Below are positions 35,401 to 43,001 of a DNA stretch of 64,000 nucleotides, one piece after another. Each line of letters starts with the position of its first letter. Position 1 is the first letter of the stretch. The notes under the pieces are model-generated. The model was given only the letters and a program-made list of their open reading frames with translations. It ran no database searches and had not been told where the DNA came from. Both the position numbers and the translations under genes were made by a program. The DNA is from Pseudorhodoferax aquiterrae (GTDB lineage: Bacteria > Pseudomonadota > Gammaproteobacteria > Burkholderiales > Burkholderiaceae_C). The DNA lies in the NCBI RefSeq assembly GCF_014652235.1, contig NZ_BMYK01000007.1:62001-126000 (forward strand). Reading direction: 5' to 3'.

Positions 35401-35434
35401 GGGCCAGACCTTCCGCACTAGGAAGGCAGGGCCC
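35401..35434. other. Two-tier hairpin in the rpoD leader
   Basis: In the 254-bp gap between dnaG and rpoD, 34 bases form a symmetrical structure: outer arms GGGCC (35401-35405) and GGCCC (35430-35434), inner arms CCTTCC (35409-35414) and GGAAGG (35421-35426), with a 6-base loop and matching 3-base internal bulges. It lies about 70 bases upstream of the rpoD start. A possible -10 (TATACT on the minus strand, 35570-35565) near the dnaG stop would place it in the 5' leader of the rpoD mRNA. Confidence 0.4.
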
Positions 35435-35586
35435 ATGGGCAAGATGTGGGGGCGATCATTTGGAATGCAGCCCTTGCGATGAGATGGCCGGTCGTGCGCG
35501 CGTTGGCATCGGTTGGCCGGGCTCGGAGGTACTGCTGTCGCTCTTGCCGCGAGACAAACCCAAGAGTATAGCCGACGCGGCGAATT

Positions 35587-37431
35587 TCAAGCCGCAATCG
35601 ATTTCTTGAGCGCCAGTTGCTGCAGGATGAGCTCGCGTTCGCGGCCGATGCGCTCCGGATCGGAGGCCGGCAGCGTCTGCAGGTACTTGAGTTCCTCGGC
35701 GATCACGTCGCGGTGCAGCTTGGTCAGGGTGGCCCGCACCTGCTCGAGCGGCACGTCCTCGATCTCGAAGACCTGGCCCAGCGGCTGCATGTTGTCCTGG
35801 GCGACGAGCTGGCGCGCCTCGGCTTCGAAGACCTGGCCGTGCAGGCCGACGTCCAGCGCGGCCCAGGGTTGGGCGCCATGCTCGTGCACCTGCTGGTCGA
35901 CCCAGCGGAACAGCTCGCCGAACGGCCCCTCGAGCGCGCAGAGCAGGTCGTGGTCGGCGTGCGTGAGGCTGTCCCAGAGCTGGGTGTTGCGCAGCAGCAG
36001 CATGGCGACATGGCTGGCATGGGCCTGCAGCGCAGGGCGGCTGGCGCCACGATGGCGGCTGGGGCGCGGCCGCGCTGCCGCATCCTTGCCGGCTGGACGG
36101 CGGCGCGGCTTGGGCGCATCGGGCGCGGCGCGCGGCTCCCAGAGCTCCGACAGCTCGCGCGCGTCCAGCTGCACCAGGTCCGCCAGATCGCCGAGCAGCT
36201 GGCGCTTGAGCGCACCGTCGGGCAGCTGCGCCCACAGCGGCTTGGCGTTGCTGGCCAGGTGCGCGCGGCCCTCGGCGCTGCCCAGGTCGCAGCCCTCGCG
36301 CGCGACGTCCACGAGAAAGCGCGACAGCGGCACGGCCTCGCCCACGCTCAGCGAGAAGGCGTCGGCGCCATGTTCGCGGATGTAGCTGTCCGGGTCGTGC
36401 TCGGCCGGCAGGAACAGGAACTTCACGCTGCGCACGTCGGTGGCGTAGGGCAGGGCGCCTTCGAGCGCCTTGCGCGCCGCGCGCCGGCCGGCGGCATCGC
36501 CGTCGAAGCTGAACACCACGGCGTCGGTGAAGCGGAACAGCTTTTGCACATGGTCGGGCGTGCAGGCCGTGCCCAGCGTGGCCACGGCATTCGGAAAGCC
36601 GTGCTGGGCCAGCGCCACCACGTCCATGTAGCCCTCGGTCACGAGCACGTAGCCCATGTCGCGCAGGGCCTCGCGCGCCTCGTACAGGCCGTAGAGCTCG
36701 CGGCCCTTGCTGAACACCGGGGTCTCCGGCGAGTTCAGGTACTTGGGCTTTTCGTCGCCGAGCACGCGGCCGCCGAAGGCGATGCACTCGCCCTTGACGT
36801 TGCGGATCGGGAACATGAGCCGGTCGCGGAAGCGGTCGTAGCGCTTGCCGTCCTCGCTGTCCTCGTGGTGGATCACGAGGCCGCTGTCGACCAGCAGCGC
36901 GTCGTCGTAGTGCGGGAACACGCTGGCCAGGTTGCGCCAGCCCTCGGGCGCATAGCCCAGGCCGAAGCGCTTGGCGATCTGGCCCGACAGCCCACGCCGC
37001 TTGCAGTAGTCGATCGCCCGTTGCGACTGGCGCAGCTGCTTGCGCCAGGCTTCGCCGGCCTTCTCGAGCACGTCGGTCAGCGTGGCCTGGCGTTCGCGCT
37101 GTTCGGCGGCGCGCTGGCGTTCCTGCGGCGTGCTGTCGTCGTCGGGCACGGCCATGCCGACCTGCTGGGCCAGGTCCTGCACGGCCTCGCGGAAGCCCGC
37201 GCCCGTGTGCTCCATCAGGAAGCCGATGGCGTTGCCGTTCTTGCCGCAGCCGAAGCAGTGGAAGAACTGCTTGCTGGGGCTGACCGTGAACGAGGGCGAC
37301 TTCTCGCCGTGGAAGGGGCACAGGCCCAGGAAATTGGCGCCGCCCTTCTTGAGTTGCACGTAGCGGCCCACCACCTCGACCACGTCGACGCGGGCGAGGA
37401 GTTCCTGGACGAAAGACTGCGGAATGGCCAC
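35587..37431 (-). CDS. dnaG: DNA primase
   Basis: Makes RNA primers at the replication fork, 614 residues. The zinc-binding domain has the ligands in CPFHGEKSPSF (Cys38, His41) and HCFGCGKNGNAI (Cys59, Cys62). The polymerase core includes RNVKGECIAFGGRVLGD, and the TOPRIM motifs VLVTEGYMDVVALAQ (catalytic Glu) and AVVFSFDGDAAGRRAARKAL (DxD). The C-terminal third is the DnaB-binding helical domain. The start is GTG 37431, giving the common DnaG beginning MAIPQSF. In many Burkholderiales rpsU and a yqeY gene precede dnaG-rpoD; here an SDR dehydrogenase gene does. Confidence 0.97.
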   Translation of the reverse strand: MAIPQSFVQELLARVDVVEVVGRYVQLKKGGANFLGLCPFHGEKSPSFTVSPSKQFFHCFGCGKNGNAIGFLMEHTGAGFREAVQDLAQQVGMAVPDDDSTPQERQRAAEQRERQATLTDVLEKAGEAWRKQLRQSQRAIDYCKRRGLSGQIAKRFGLGYAPEGWRNLASVFPHYDDALLVDSGLVIHHEDSEDGKRYDRFRDRLMFPIRNVKGECIAFGGRVLGDEKPKYLNSPETPVFSKGRELYGLYEAREALRDMGYVLVTEGYMDVVALAQHGFPNAVATLGTACTPDHVQKLFRFTDAVVFSFDGDAAGRRAARKALEGALPYATDVRSVKFLFLPAEHDPDSYIREHGADAFSLSVGEAVPLSRFLVDVAREGCDLGSAEGRAHLASNAKPLWAQLPDGALKRQLLGDLADLVQLDARELSELWEPRAAPDAPKPRRRPAGKDAAARPRPSRHRGASRPALQAHASHVAMLLLRNTQLWDSLTHADHDLLCALEGPFGELFRWVDQQVHEHGAQPWAALDVGLHGQVFEAEARQLVAQDNMQPLGQVFEIEDVPLEQVRATLTKLHRDVIAEELKYLQTLPASDPERIGRERELILQQLALKKSIAA

Positions 37432-37475
37432 GGCGCGAGCTTACACAGGCGGCGGCCTGTCCTGGGGGCGTGGGG

Positions 37476-38234
37476 TCAGCGGGGTGCCAGCCGGATCGCG
37501 CCGTCCAGGCGGATCACCTCGCCGTTGAGCATGTCGTTCTCGAAGATGTGGATGGCCAGGCGCGCGTAGTCGGCGGGCGTGCCCAGGCGCGAGGGGAAGG
37601 GCACGCTGGCGGCCAGTGCGTCCTGCACCTCCTGCGGCATGCCGAACAGCATGGGCGTGCCGAAGATGCCGGGGGCGATGGTCATGTTGCGGATGCCGGT
37701 CTTGGCCAGGTCGCGCGCGATCGGCAGCGTCATGCCGACCACGCCGCCCTTGGATGCGCTGTAGGCGGCCTGGCCGATCTGGCCGTCGTAGGCCGCCACC
37801 GAGGCGGTGGAGATCAGCACGCCGCGTTCGCCCGTGGCCTCGGGCGCGTTCTTGCCCATGGCCTCGGCCGCGAGCCGGATCATGTTGAAGCTGCCCAGCA
37901 GGTTGACCATCAGCGTCTTCTGGAAGGTGGCCAGGGCGTGGGCGCCGTTCTTGCCCACGGTCTTCTCGGCCGGCGCGATGCCGGCGCAGTTCACGAGCCC
38001 CATGAGCTTGCCCAGCTCCACGGCCTTGGCCACGGCGGCCTGGCCGTCGACCTCCTGGCTCACATCGCAGCGCACGAAAGCGCCGCCGATCTCGCGCGCC
38101 AGGGCCTCGCCCTTGTCCTGCTGCAGGTCGGCCACGACCACGCGGCCGCCCTTGGCCGCCAGCGCCCTGGCCGTGCCTTCGCCCAGGCCCGATGCGCCCC
38201 CCGTGACGATGAAGACCTTGCCTGCGATGTCCAT
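37476..38234 (-). CDS. SDR dehydrogenase, 3-hydroxyacyl-CoA dehydrogenase type II-like
   Basis: Short-chain dehydrogenase of 252 residues with the NAD motif [16 protein letters not shown] (about 10-25), [11 protein letters not shown], the catalytic Ser in [13 protein letters not shown] and [13 protein letters not shown] (Tyr, Lys). The segments [15 protein letters not shown] at the end and [16 protein letters not shown] are typical of the HSD17B10-like 3-hydroxy-2-methylbutyryl-CoA dehydrogenases of isoleucine degradation. A LiuR-like operator precedes it, which supports that role. A GC hairpin without T run (ACAGGC-GGCG-GCCTGT, 37445-37460) lies between it and dnaG. Other hydroxyacyl-CoA substrates cannot be excluded. 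Confidence 0.87.
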   Translation of the reverse strand: MDIAGKVFIVTGGASGLGEGTARALAAKGGRVVVADLQQDKGEALAREIGGAFVRCDVSQEVDGQAAVAKAVELGKLMGLVNCAGIAPAEKTVGKNGAHALATFQKTLMVNLLGSFNMIRLAAEAMGKNAPEATGERGVLISTASVAAYDGQIGQAAYSASKGGVVGMTLPIARDLAKTGIRNMTIAPGIFGTPMLFGMPQEVQDALAASVPFPSRLGTPADYARLAIHIFENDMLNGEVIRLDGAIRLAPR

Positions 38235-38252
38235 GTGTTTGCTCCTTGGTGG

Positions 38253-38274
38253 TTGACGTTGACGTAAACGTCAA
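38253..38274. promoter_or_regulatory. LiuR-like operator upstream of the SDR gene
   Basis: Perfect 8-bp inverted arms TTGACGTT (38253-38260) and AACGTCAA (38267-38274) separated by six bases (GACGTA), 19 bp upstream of the SDR start. The ACGT-rich dyad resembles sites of LiuR, the MerR-type repressor of branched-chain amino acid and fatty acid degradation genes in Proteobacteria. No liuR gene is in the window. Confidence 0.5.
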
Positions 38275-38300
38275 TTATGGCGGCGGCGCGCGCGGGAAAC

Positions 38301-38331
38301 AAAAGGGCCGCCCATCGAGGGCGGCCCTTTT
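38301..38331. terminator. Strong bidirectional Rho-independent terminator
   Basis: A perfect 13-bp stem, AAAAGGGCCGCCC with GGGCGGCCCTTTT, around the loop ATCGA. T-rich ends on both strands make it work in both directions. It lies 59 bases beyond the stop of the minus-strand iron-receptor gene and so ends that transcript. Confidence 0.9.
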
Positions 38332-38389
38332 GCCAGTCACGCAGGGGGCCGATCCCGCTGGACGGGGCCCTCGCCCTGCTTCTCGCGCC

Positions 38390-39430
38390 TTACTTGAAGC
38401 CGACGCGGTCCAGCATCTGCTGCACCTTGAGCTGGTGCGCGCCGACCTGGCCGATCGGGATCGTCTCGGCCTTGAAACCGTTCGGCACCATGGCGGCCAG
38501 CGCCGGGTTGTCGACCTTCACGCCCTTGGCGGTCGGCCATTCGTTGTTGCCGTTGGCGAAGTAGTTCTGGGCCTCGGGGCTGGCCAGGTATTCCAGCAGC
38601 TTGATGGCGTTGTCGCGGTTCTTGGCGTACTTGGCCACCGCGCCGCCCGCGATATTCAGGTGCGTGCCCCAGGTGCCCTGGTTCGGGAACACCACGCCGA
38701 CCCGCTCGGCCACCGTGCGGTCGGCGGGGTTGCTCGAGCGCATCAGGCGGGCCAGGTAGTAGCTGTTGGTCACGGCCACACCGCATTCGCCGGAGGCCAC
38801 GCCCTTGATCTGGTCGGTGTCGCCGCCCTTGGGGTCGCGCGCCAGGTTGGCGACGATGCCCTTGAGCCATTCCTCGGCGCGCGCCTCGCCCATGTGTTCG
38901 GTGACTGCGCCGAACAGGCTCAGGTTGTAGGGGTGCGAGCCGGAACGGATGCAGATCTTGCCCTTGAGCGCGGGCGAGGCCAGCTTTTCGTAGGTGTCCA
39001 CATCGCTGGCCTTGAGCGTGGCCTTGTCGTAGACGATCACGCGGGCCCGCGTGGAAAAGCCCCACCAGGAGATGCCGCCATCGGGCCCTGGCTGCGAGCG
39101 CAGGTTGGACGGGATGGCGTCTTCGAGCAGCTTGGAGCGGATGGGCTGGAACAGGCCGTCGACTTCGCCGCGGTACAGCCGGGCGGCGTCCACCAGCAGG
39201 ATCACGTCGGCCGGCGAGGCCGTGCCCTCGGCCTTCAGGCGCGCGATGATGTCGGCGTCGCCCGCGTCCACGCGGTTGATCTTGATGCCCGTGGCCTTGG
39301 TGAAGTTGCTGTACAGCGCCTCGTCGGTGGCGTAGTGGCGCGCCGAGTACAGGTTCACGACCTGGTCCTGCGCCAGCGCGGTGCCGGCTGCCAGCAGCAG
39401 CGCAGCCAGGGAAATGGCTCTCTTCAACAT
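38390..39430 (-). CDS. Fe(3+) ABC transporter periplasmic receptor (FbpA/FutA-like)
   Basis: Iron-binding periplasmic receptor, 346 residues. Signal peptide to about Ala20 (ISLAALLLAAGTALAQ), then VNLYSARHYATDEALYSNF, the domain-hinge region GGISWWGFSTRARVIVYDKA, and the paired tyrosines in VAVTNSYYLARLM (about 213-225), which bind ferric iron in this family. The end GFKAETIPIGQVGAHQLKVQ is family-typical. The permease and ATPase genes are not adjacent, so it is an orphan receptor here. A Fur-like site lies 40 bp upstream and a strong terminator follows. Confidence 0.9.
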   Translation of the reverse strand: MLKRAISLAALLLAAGTALAQDQVVNLYSARHYATDEALYSNFTKATGIKINRVDAGDADIIARLKAEGTASPADVILLVDAARLYRGEVDGLFQPIRSKLLEDAIPSNLRSQPGPDGGISWWGFSTRARVIVYDKATLKASDVDTYEKLASPALKGKICIRSGSHPYNLSLFGAVTEHMGEARAEEWLKGIVANLARDPKGGDTDQIKGVASGECGVAVTNSYYLARLMRSSNPADRTVAERVGVVFPNQGTWGTHLNIAGGAVAKYAKNRDNAIKLLEYLASPEAQNYFANGNNEWPTAKGVKVDNPALAAMVPNGFKAETIPIGQVGAHQLKVQQMLDRVGFK

Positions 39431-39469
39431 GAAGCTTCCTGGAACGATGGAGGGGGCGATGGTAAAGCC

Positions 39470-39487
39470 AACGCGAATCGTTCTCGA
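39470..39487. promoter_or_regulatory. Fur-box-like sequence upstream of the iron receptor
   Basis: AACGCGAATCGTTCTCGA on the plus strand resembles a degenerate Fur site (AAT-CATTCTCA-like) and lies 40 bp before the iron receptor start. The match is partial, and several consensus A/T positions are G/C. It is reported because the gene product is an iron binder. Confidence 0.35.
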
Positions 39488-39500
39488 AAAACCCGGGCAC

Positions 39501-39528
39501 AAAAAAAGGCCCCGCGTGGCGGGGCCCT
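39501..39528 (-). terminator. Rho-independent terminator of the phasin gene
   Basis: Read on the minus strand: stem GGCCCCGC, loop CAC, stem GCGGGGCC, followed by seven T. It lies about 90 bases after the phasin stop and faces the right way for that gene. Confidence 0.88.
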
Positions 39529-39618
39529 TGAAGGGGTTCCTGAACTCCGATGAATTCGAAGAAACCCGAGGAGACAACTCGCAGGAGCCGGCCCGCGCCG
39601 GTCTCCCAGAAAAGAGGC

Positions 39619-40170
39619 TCAACGCTTCTTGGCGGCGGTGGTGGCCGTCTTGGAGGCGTTCACGGCCGAGGTGGCGACCGCGTTGAAGTTGGCTTCGGCC
39701 ACGTCGCTGGCTTGCTTGACAGCCTTCTGCACGGATTCCAGGGCGTTGGTGCCAGCGGCCACAGCGCTCTTGAACACGGCCACGGCGGTTTCGGAGCCGG
39801 CGGGGGCGTTCTTGGCGGCGGTGTCCACGGCCGACAGGAACTTCTTCTGGGCTTCGCTGGCCTGGCTTTCGAAGGCCTTGCTGAACTCGGCGCCCGTGCC
39901 TTGGGCGATTTCGTAGACGTGGCGGCTGTAGGCAGCGGTCTTCTCGGCCAGGGGCTGCAGCAGGCTGGCTTGCAGGGCCAGCAGCTCCTGGGCGTCCTTG
40001 ACGGACAGGGCGGCCTGGGCGGTGTCGGCGGCTTCGGCCAGGGCGGCCTTGGAAGCGGTGACGTTCAGCTCGACCAGCTTTTCCACGCCTTCGAAGGCCT
40101 TGGAAGTCAGGCCGAACAGCAGGTCGAAGTTGGCTTTGTGGGTGGCAACGATTTGGTCAGCGGTCAGCAT
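39619..40170 (-). CDS. phaP: Phasin (polyhydroxyalkanoate granule protein)
   Basis: Granule-coating protein of 183 residues that covers the surface of polyhydroxybutyrate inclusions. It matches the PhaP1-type family: start [61 protein letters not shown], and a long Ala-rich helical body ending in [10 protein letters not shown]. There are no membrane segments. It is monocistronic: a promoter with a perfect TATAAT and two similar dyads lies upstream, and a strong terminator lies downstream. It implies that the organism stores PHB; the synthase genes are elsewhere. Confidence 0.92.
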   Translation of the reverse strand: MLTADQIVATHKANFDLLFGLTSKAFEGVEKLVELNVTASKAALAEAADTAQAALSVKDAQELLALQASLLQPLAEKTAAYSRHVYEIAQGTGAEFSKAFESQASEAQKKFLSAVDTAAKNAPAGSETAVAVFKSAVAAGTNALESVQKAVKQASDVAEANFNAVATSAVNASKTATTAAKKR

Positions 40171-40228
40171 GTGAATCTCCAGTTTGAAAATGCTCGGGAT
40201 CTCTGCTGCTCTCCCGCCTCATCCAGTG

Positions 40229-40304
40229 ATGTTGCAGTGCAGCATGGAACGAATTATAGGGACGCACCGGCCCGGTGCAAGTCTTTTTTGTTGCGTTGCA
40301 GCAA
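40229..40304 (-). promoter_or_regulatory. Phasin promoter flanked by two PhaR-like dyads
   Basis: On the minus strand TTGCAC (40280-40275) and a perfect TATAAT (40258-40253) are 16 bp apart, about 85 bp before the phasin start. Two related dyads flank it: ATGTTGCAGTGCAGCAT (40229-40245), just downstream of the -10, and TTGTTGCGTTGCAGCAA (40288-40304), just upstream of the -35. Both fit TGTTGC-N3-GCAGCA. Two sites in these positions are what is known for the PhaR repressor at the Ralstonia phaP1 promoter. Confidence 0.55.
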
Positions 40305-40364
40305 TCTAGAGAGCGGTTTCTAAACCGGCCCGTTCTTGACCAGCCCCACTGGCAGAATGCCCCG

Positions 40365-40820
40365 ATGTCCGACACCGCTCCCGCCACCCCGGCCCGCGCC
40401 CAGCCGCGTGGGCGCGAAGACTTCCGGCTGTTCCGCCCGATCACCACCCGCTGGGCCGACAACGACGCCTACGGCCATGTCAACAACGTCGTCTACTACA
40501 GCTGGTTCGACACCGCCGTCAATGCCTACCTGATCGAGCAGGGCGGGCTGGACATCGAGCGCAGCGCCACCATCGGTCTCGTGGTCGAGACGCAGTGCCA
40601 ATACTTCGCGCCGCTGGCCTTTCCGCAAACCATCGAGGCCGGCCTGCGCGTGGCGCGCCTGGGCGGCAGCAGCGTGCGCTACGAGGTCGGGCTGTTCGCG
40701 CAGGGCGCGCCGCAGAGCGCCGCCCATGGCCATTTCGTCCATGTCTACGTGGACCGCGAGAGCCGCCGCCCCGTGCCGCTGCCCGCAGCGCTGCGCGCCG
40801 TGCTCACGCCGCTGCTCTGA
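40365..40820 (+). CDS. Hotdog-fold acyl-CoA thioesterase (4HBT/YbgC-like)
   Basis: A 151-residue thioesterase with the 4-hydroxybenzoyl-CoA thioesterase signature TRWADNDAYGHVNNVVYYSW (about 28-47), in which the Asp is the catalytic residue, followed by VETQCQYFAPLAFPQTIEAG and a C-terminal strand pair HGHFVHVYVDRESRRPVPLP. ATG 40365 is used because the conserved fold starts soon after. It has its own unit next to the divergent phasin promoter and ends in front of a long hairpin. Its natural acyl-CoA is unknown. Confidence 0.88.
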   Translation: MSDTAPATPARAQPRGREDFRLFRPITTRWADNDAYGHVNNVVYYSWFDTAVNAYLIEQGGLDIERSATIGLVVETQCQYFAPLAFPQTIEAGLRVARLGGSSVRYEVGLFAQGAPQSAAHGHFVHVYVDRESRRPVPLPAALRAVLTPLL

Positions 40821-40826
40821 AAACGG

Positions 40827-40864
40827 GTTCGGGCCGGGCGGGAGCGTTCCCGACCGGCCCGAAC
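40827..40864. terminator. Long hairpin between convergent genes
   Basis: Perfect 11-bp arms GTTCGGGCCGG (40827-40837) and CCGGCCCGAAC (40854-40864), with an inner stem CGGGA-GCGT-TCCCG (40839-40852) continuing the structure. It lies just after the thioesterase stop and before the convergent Cys-repeat gene stop. There is no T run, so it may act with Rho or only protect RNA 3' ends. Confidence 0.55.
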
Positions 40865-40914
40865 GGGCCTGCCGCGTGCCATCGCACGCCAACCAGGCCA
40901 CAAGCGGTGCGTGC

Positions 40915-41325
40915 TCAGCTGCGCTTGGCGTCGGCCATCGCGGCGACGTGGGCCGCCTTGGCGTCCTTCATGCAGACGTCCTTGTTGTTGCCGGCCAGCG
41001 CATCGCACTTCTGCTTGGCCGTGTCGTAGGCGGCATCGGCCTTGGCTTCGGCGACCTTGGCGGAGGCCTTGGCGCTGGGCTTGTACTGCGCATCGAGCTC
41101 TGCCTTGGCAACCTTCTCCTTGCCCTTGGCCTCGCTCTGGCACACGTCCTTGGCATTGCCGGCCAGGCCGTCGCAGCGCTGCTTGTCGGCCTTGTACTCG
41201 GCCTCGATGCGGTCTTCCGCAGCCTTGTACTCATCGCGCGTCATGGCGTTGGCGTGCGATGCGAGGGTGAAGGTCATGGCGACACCCAGGGCGGTCAGGG
41301 CGTGCTTGACGGTGGTGGCTTGCAT
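40915..41325 (-). CDS. Secreted charged protein with a duplicated Cys motif
   Basis: Unrecognised protein of 136 residues. A signal peptide (about 1-27, ALTALGVAMTFTLASHANA) is followed by a charged, helical, Ala/Lys/Asp-rich chain containing two copies of the same unit: RCDGLAGNAKDVCQSEAKGK (about 50-69) and KCDALAGNNKDVCMKDAKAA (about 106-125). Each has a Cys pair nine residues apart, perhaps forming intra-repeat disulfides in the periplasm. Similar proteins are common as hypotheticals in Burkholderiales. It sits between a thioesterase and a CsbD stress protein, 35 bases downstream of the latter on the same strand, so the two may be co-expressed. Confidence 0.72.
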   Translation of the reverse strand: MQATTVKHALTALGVAMTFTLASHANAMTRDEYKAAEDRIEAEYKADKQRCDGLAGNAKDVCQSEAKGKEKVAKAELDAQYKPSAKASAKVAEAKADAAYDTAKQKCDALAGNNKDVCMKDAKAAHVAAMADAKRS

Positions 41326-41360
41326 GGCGGTACTCCTCGGTGTGTGAATTCGAATGGGCT

Positions 41361-41585
41361 TCAGACGGACTTCTCGAAGAAGAAGTCGGGGTTGCGGCTC
41401 TCCCAGTCGCGCACCTGGCGTTCGGCCTCGTCGCGTGCGATGCCGTGGCGCTCCTGGATGCGGCCCAGCAGTTGCTCGCGGCGGCCTTCGATCACGTCGA
41501 GGTCGTCGTTCGTGAGCTTGCCCCACTGTTCCTGGACCTTGCCCTTGAACTGCTTCCAGTTGCCTTCCAGCTTGTCGTTGTTCAT
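41361..41585 (-). CDS. CsbD-family stress protein
   Basis: A 74-residue hydrophilic protein of the CsbD/YjbJ family, abundant under general stress in many bacteria but of unknown mechanism. The start MNNDKLEGNWKQFKGKVQEQWGKL (in parts) and the block LTNDDLDVIEGRREQLLGRI are diagnostic; the tail RQVRDWESRNPDFFFEKSV extends it. GGAGAT precedes ATG 41585. Upstream is a TCCTAC element shared with other stress genes in this window. A second, shorter CsbD paralogue is at 48967. Confidence 0.9.
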   Translation of the reverse strand: MNNDKLEGNWKQFKGKVQEQWGKLTNDDLDVIEGRREQLLGRIQERHGIARDEAERQVRDWESRNPDFFFEKSV

Positions 41586-41804
41586 GTGCGGATCTCCTTG
41601 TGAAAACCGTTCCTTGCCGGCTGCTCGGAACGTGCTGTCACTCTAGGCAGCGGCCGGGTTCGCGATGGTAGGACGCTCCGGGCTGCCCACGTAGGCCGAA
41701 TGCCTTGAGGCGTACCGCCAAAAACCGCACGCCGCGCCTGCGACAATGGTTTGTCATCACCCTGAAGCATCGAGCCGGAGACAAGCCCGCGCGGCCCGCC
41801 CACC

Positions 41805-43001
41805 ATGATCCTCAGCAGCCTTCTCGACACCGACCTGTACAAGTTCACGATGATGCAGGTGGTGCTGCACCAGTTCCCGGGCGCCCAGGTGGAGTACCGC
41901 TTCAAGTGCCGCAACAGCGTGCCGCTGGCGCCCTACGTGAACGAGATCCGCGAGGAGATCCGCCACCTGTGCACGCTGCGTTTCCAGGACGCCGAACTCA
42001 ACTACCTGCGCTCGCTGCGCTTCATCAAGAGCGACTTCGTCGACTTCCTGGGGCTGTTCAAGCTCAACGAGAAGTACATCGAGGTGCAGCCGCTGGCCTC
42101 GGGCGACATCGAGATCTCGATCCGCGGCCCCTGGCTGCACACCATCCTGTTCGAGATCCCGGTGCTGGCCATCGTCAACGAGGTCTATTTCCGCAACACC
42201 GCGACGAGCGCGCGGCTGGAGCAGGGCCGCGCACGGCTGGACCGCAAGATCGCCCAGCTGCAGGGCGAGGGCCTGGCGGATCTCAAGATCGCCGACTACG
42301 GCACGCGCCGGCGCTTTTCCAAGACCTGGCACGAAGAGGTGCTGCGGCGCCTGGCCGAGCGCCTGGGCACCGGCCCGCACGGCCAGTTGGCCGGCACCAG
42401 CAACGTGCTGTACGCCATGAAGCTCGGCATGACACCGCTGGGCACCGTGGCGCACGAGTACCTGCAGGCCTGCCAGGCGCTGGGCCCGCGGCTGCGCGAC
42501 AGCCAGGTCTTCGCCTTCGACTCCTGGGCCAAGGAATACCGGGGCGACCTGGGCATCGCGCTCTCGGACGTGTATGGCATGAACGCCTTCCTGCGCGACT
42601 TCGACATGTACTTCTGCAAGCTGTTCGACGGTGCCCGCCACGACAGCGGCGACCCCTTCACCTGGGGCGAGCGCCTGATCGAGCATTACCGCCACAACCG
42701 CGTGGACCCGCACACCAAGACGCTGATCTTCAGCGACGGCCTCACGGTCCCGCGCACCATCGAGCTCTACCAGCGCTTTCGCGGCCGCTGCCAGCTGGCC
42801 TTCGGCATCGGCACCAACCTCACGAACGACCTGGGCGACCCGCCCGACCACGTGCCGCTGCAGATCGTCATCAAGATGGTGCGCTGCAACGGCCAGCCCG
42901 TGGCCAAGCTGTCGGACACGCCGTCCAAGAACATGTGCGACGACGAGAAGTACCTGGCCTACCTGCGCCAGGTGTTCGAGATCGAGCAGCCCGCGGCATG
43001 A
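41805..43001 (+). CDS. pncB: Nicotinate phosphoribosyltransferase
   Basis: First enzyme of the Preiss-Handler NAD salvage route, making nicotinate mononucleotide from nicotinate and PRPP with ATP. The 398 residues include the start [20 protein letters not shown] (about 5-24), [17 protein letters not shown] (about 165-181), the phosphorylated-His region [32 protein letters not shown] (about 272-288) and [13 protein letters not shown], all family signatures. Its length is normal. The stop overlaps the antiporter start by ATGA. Confidence 0.95.
   Translation: MILSSLLDTDLYKFTMMQVVLHQFPGAQVEYRFKCRNSVPLAPYVNEIREEIRHLCTLRFQDAELNYLRSLRFIKSDFVDFLGLFKLNEKYIEVQPLASGDIEISIRGPWLHTILFEIPVLAIVNEVYFRNTATSARLEQGRARLDRKIAQLQGEGLADLKIADYGTRRRFSKTWHEEVLRRLAERLGTGPHGQLAGTSNVLYAMKLGMTPLGTVAHEYLQACQALGPRLRDSQVFAFDSWAKEYRGDLGIALSDVYGMNAFLRDFDMYFCKLFDGARHDSGDPFTWGERLIEHYRHNRVDPHTKTLIFSDGLTVPRTIELYQRFRGRCQLAFGIGTNLTNDLGDPPDHVPLQIVIKMVRCNGQPVAKLSDTPSKNMCDDEKYLAYLRQVFEIEQPAA

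Noticed and set aside
32858-35482. 874-codon open frame on the plus strand across rpoD
   Set aside because: It is antisense to an unmistakable rpoD; long antisense frames are expected at this GC content. Composition (His/Gln/Asp/Leu-rich) is that of a shadow.
35565-35594. TTGAAA and TATACT as a complete rpoD promoter at the dnaG stop
   Set aside because: The spacing is only 14 bp, too short for a standard sigma-70 promoter; the -10 alone is mentioned as possible.
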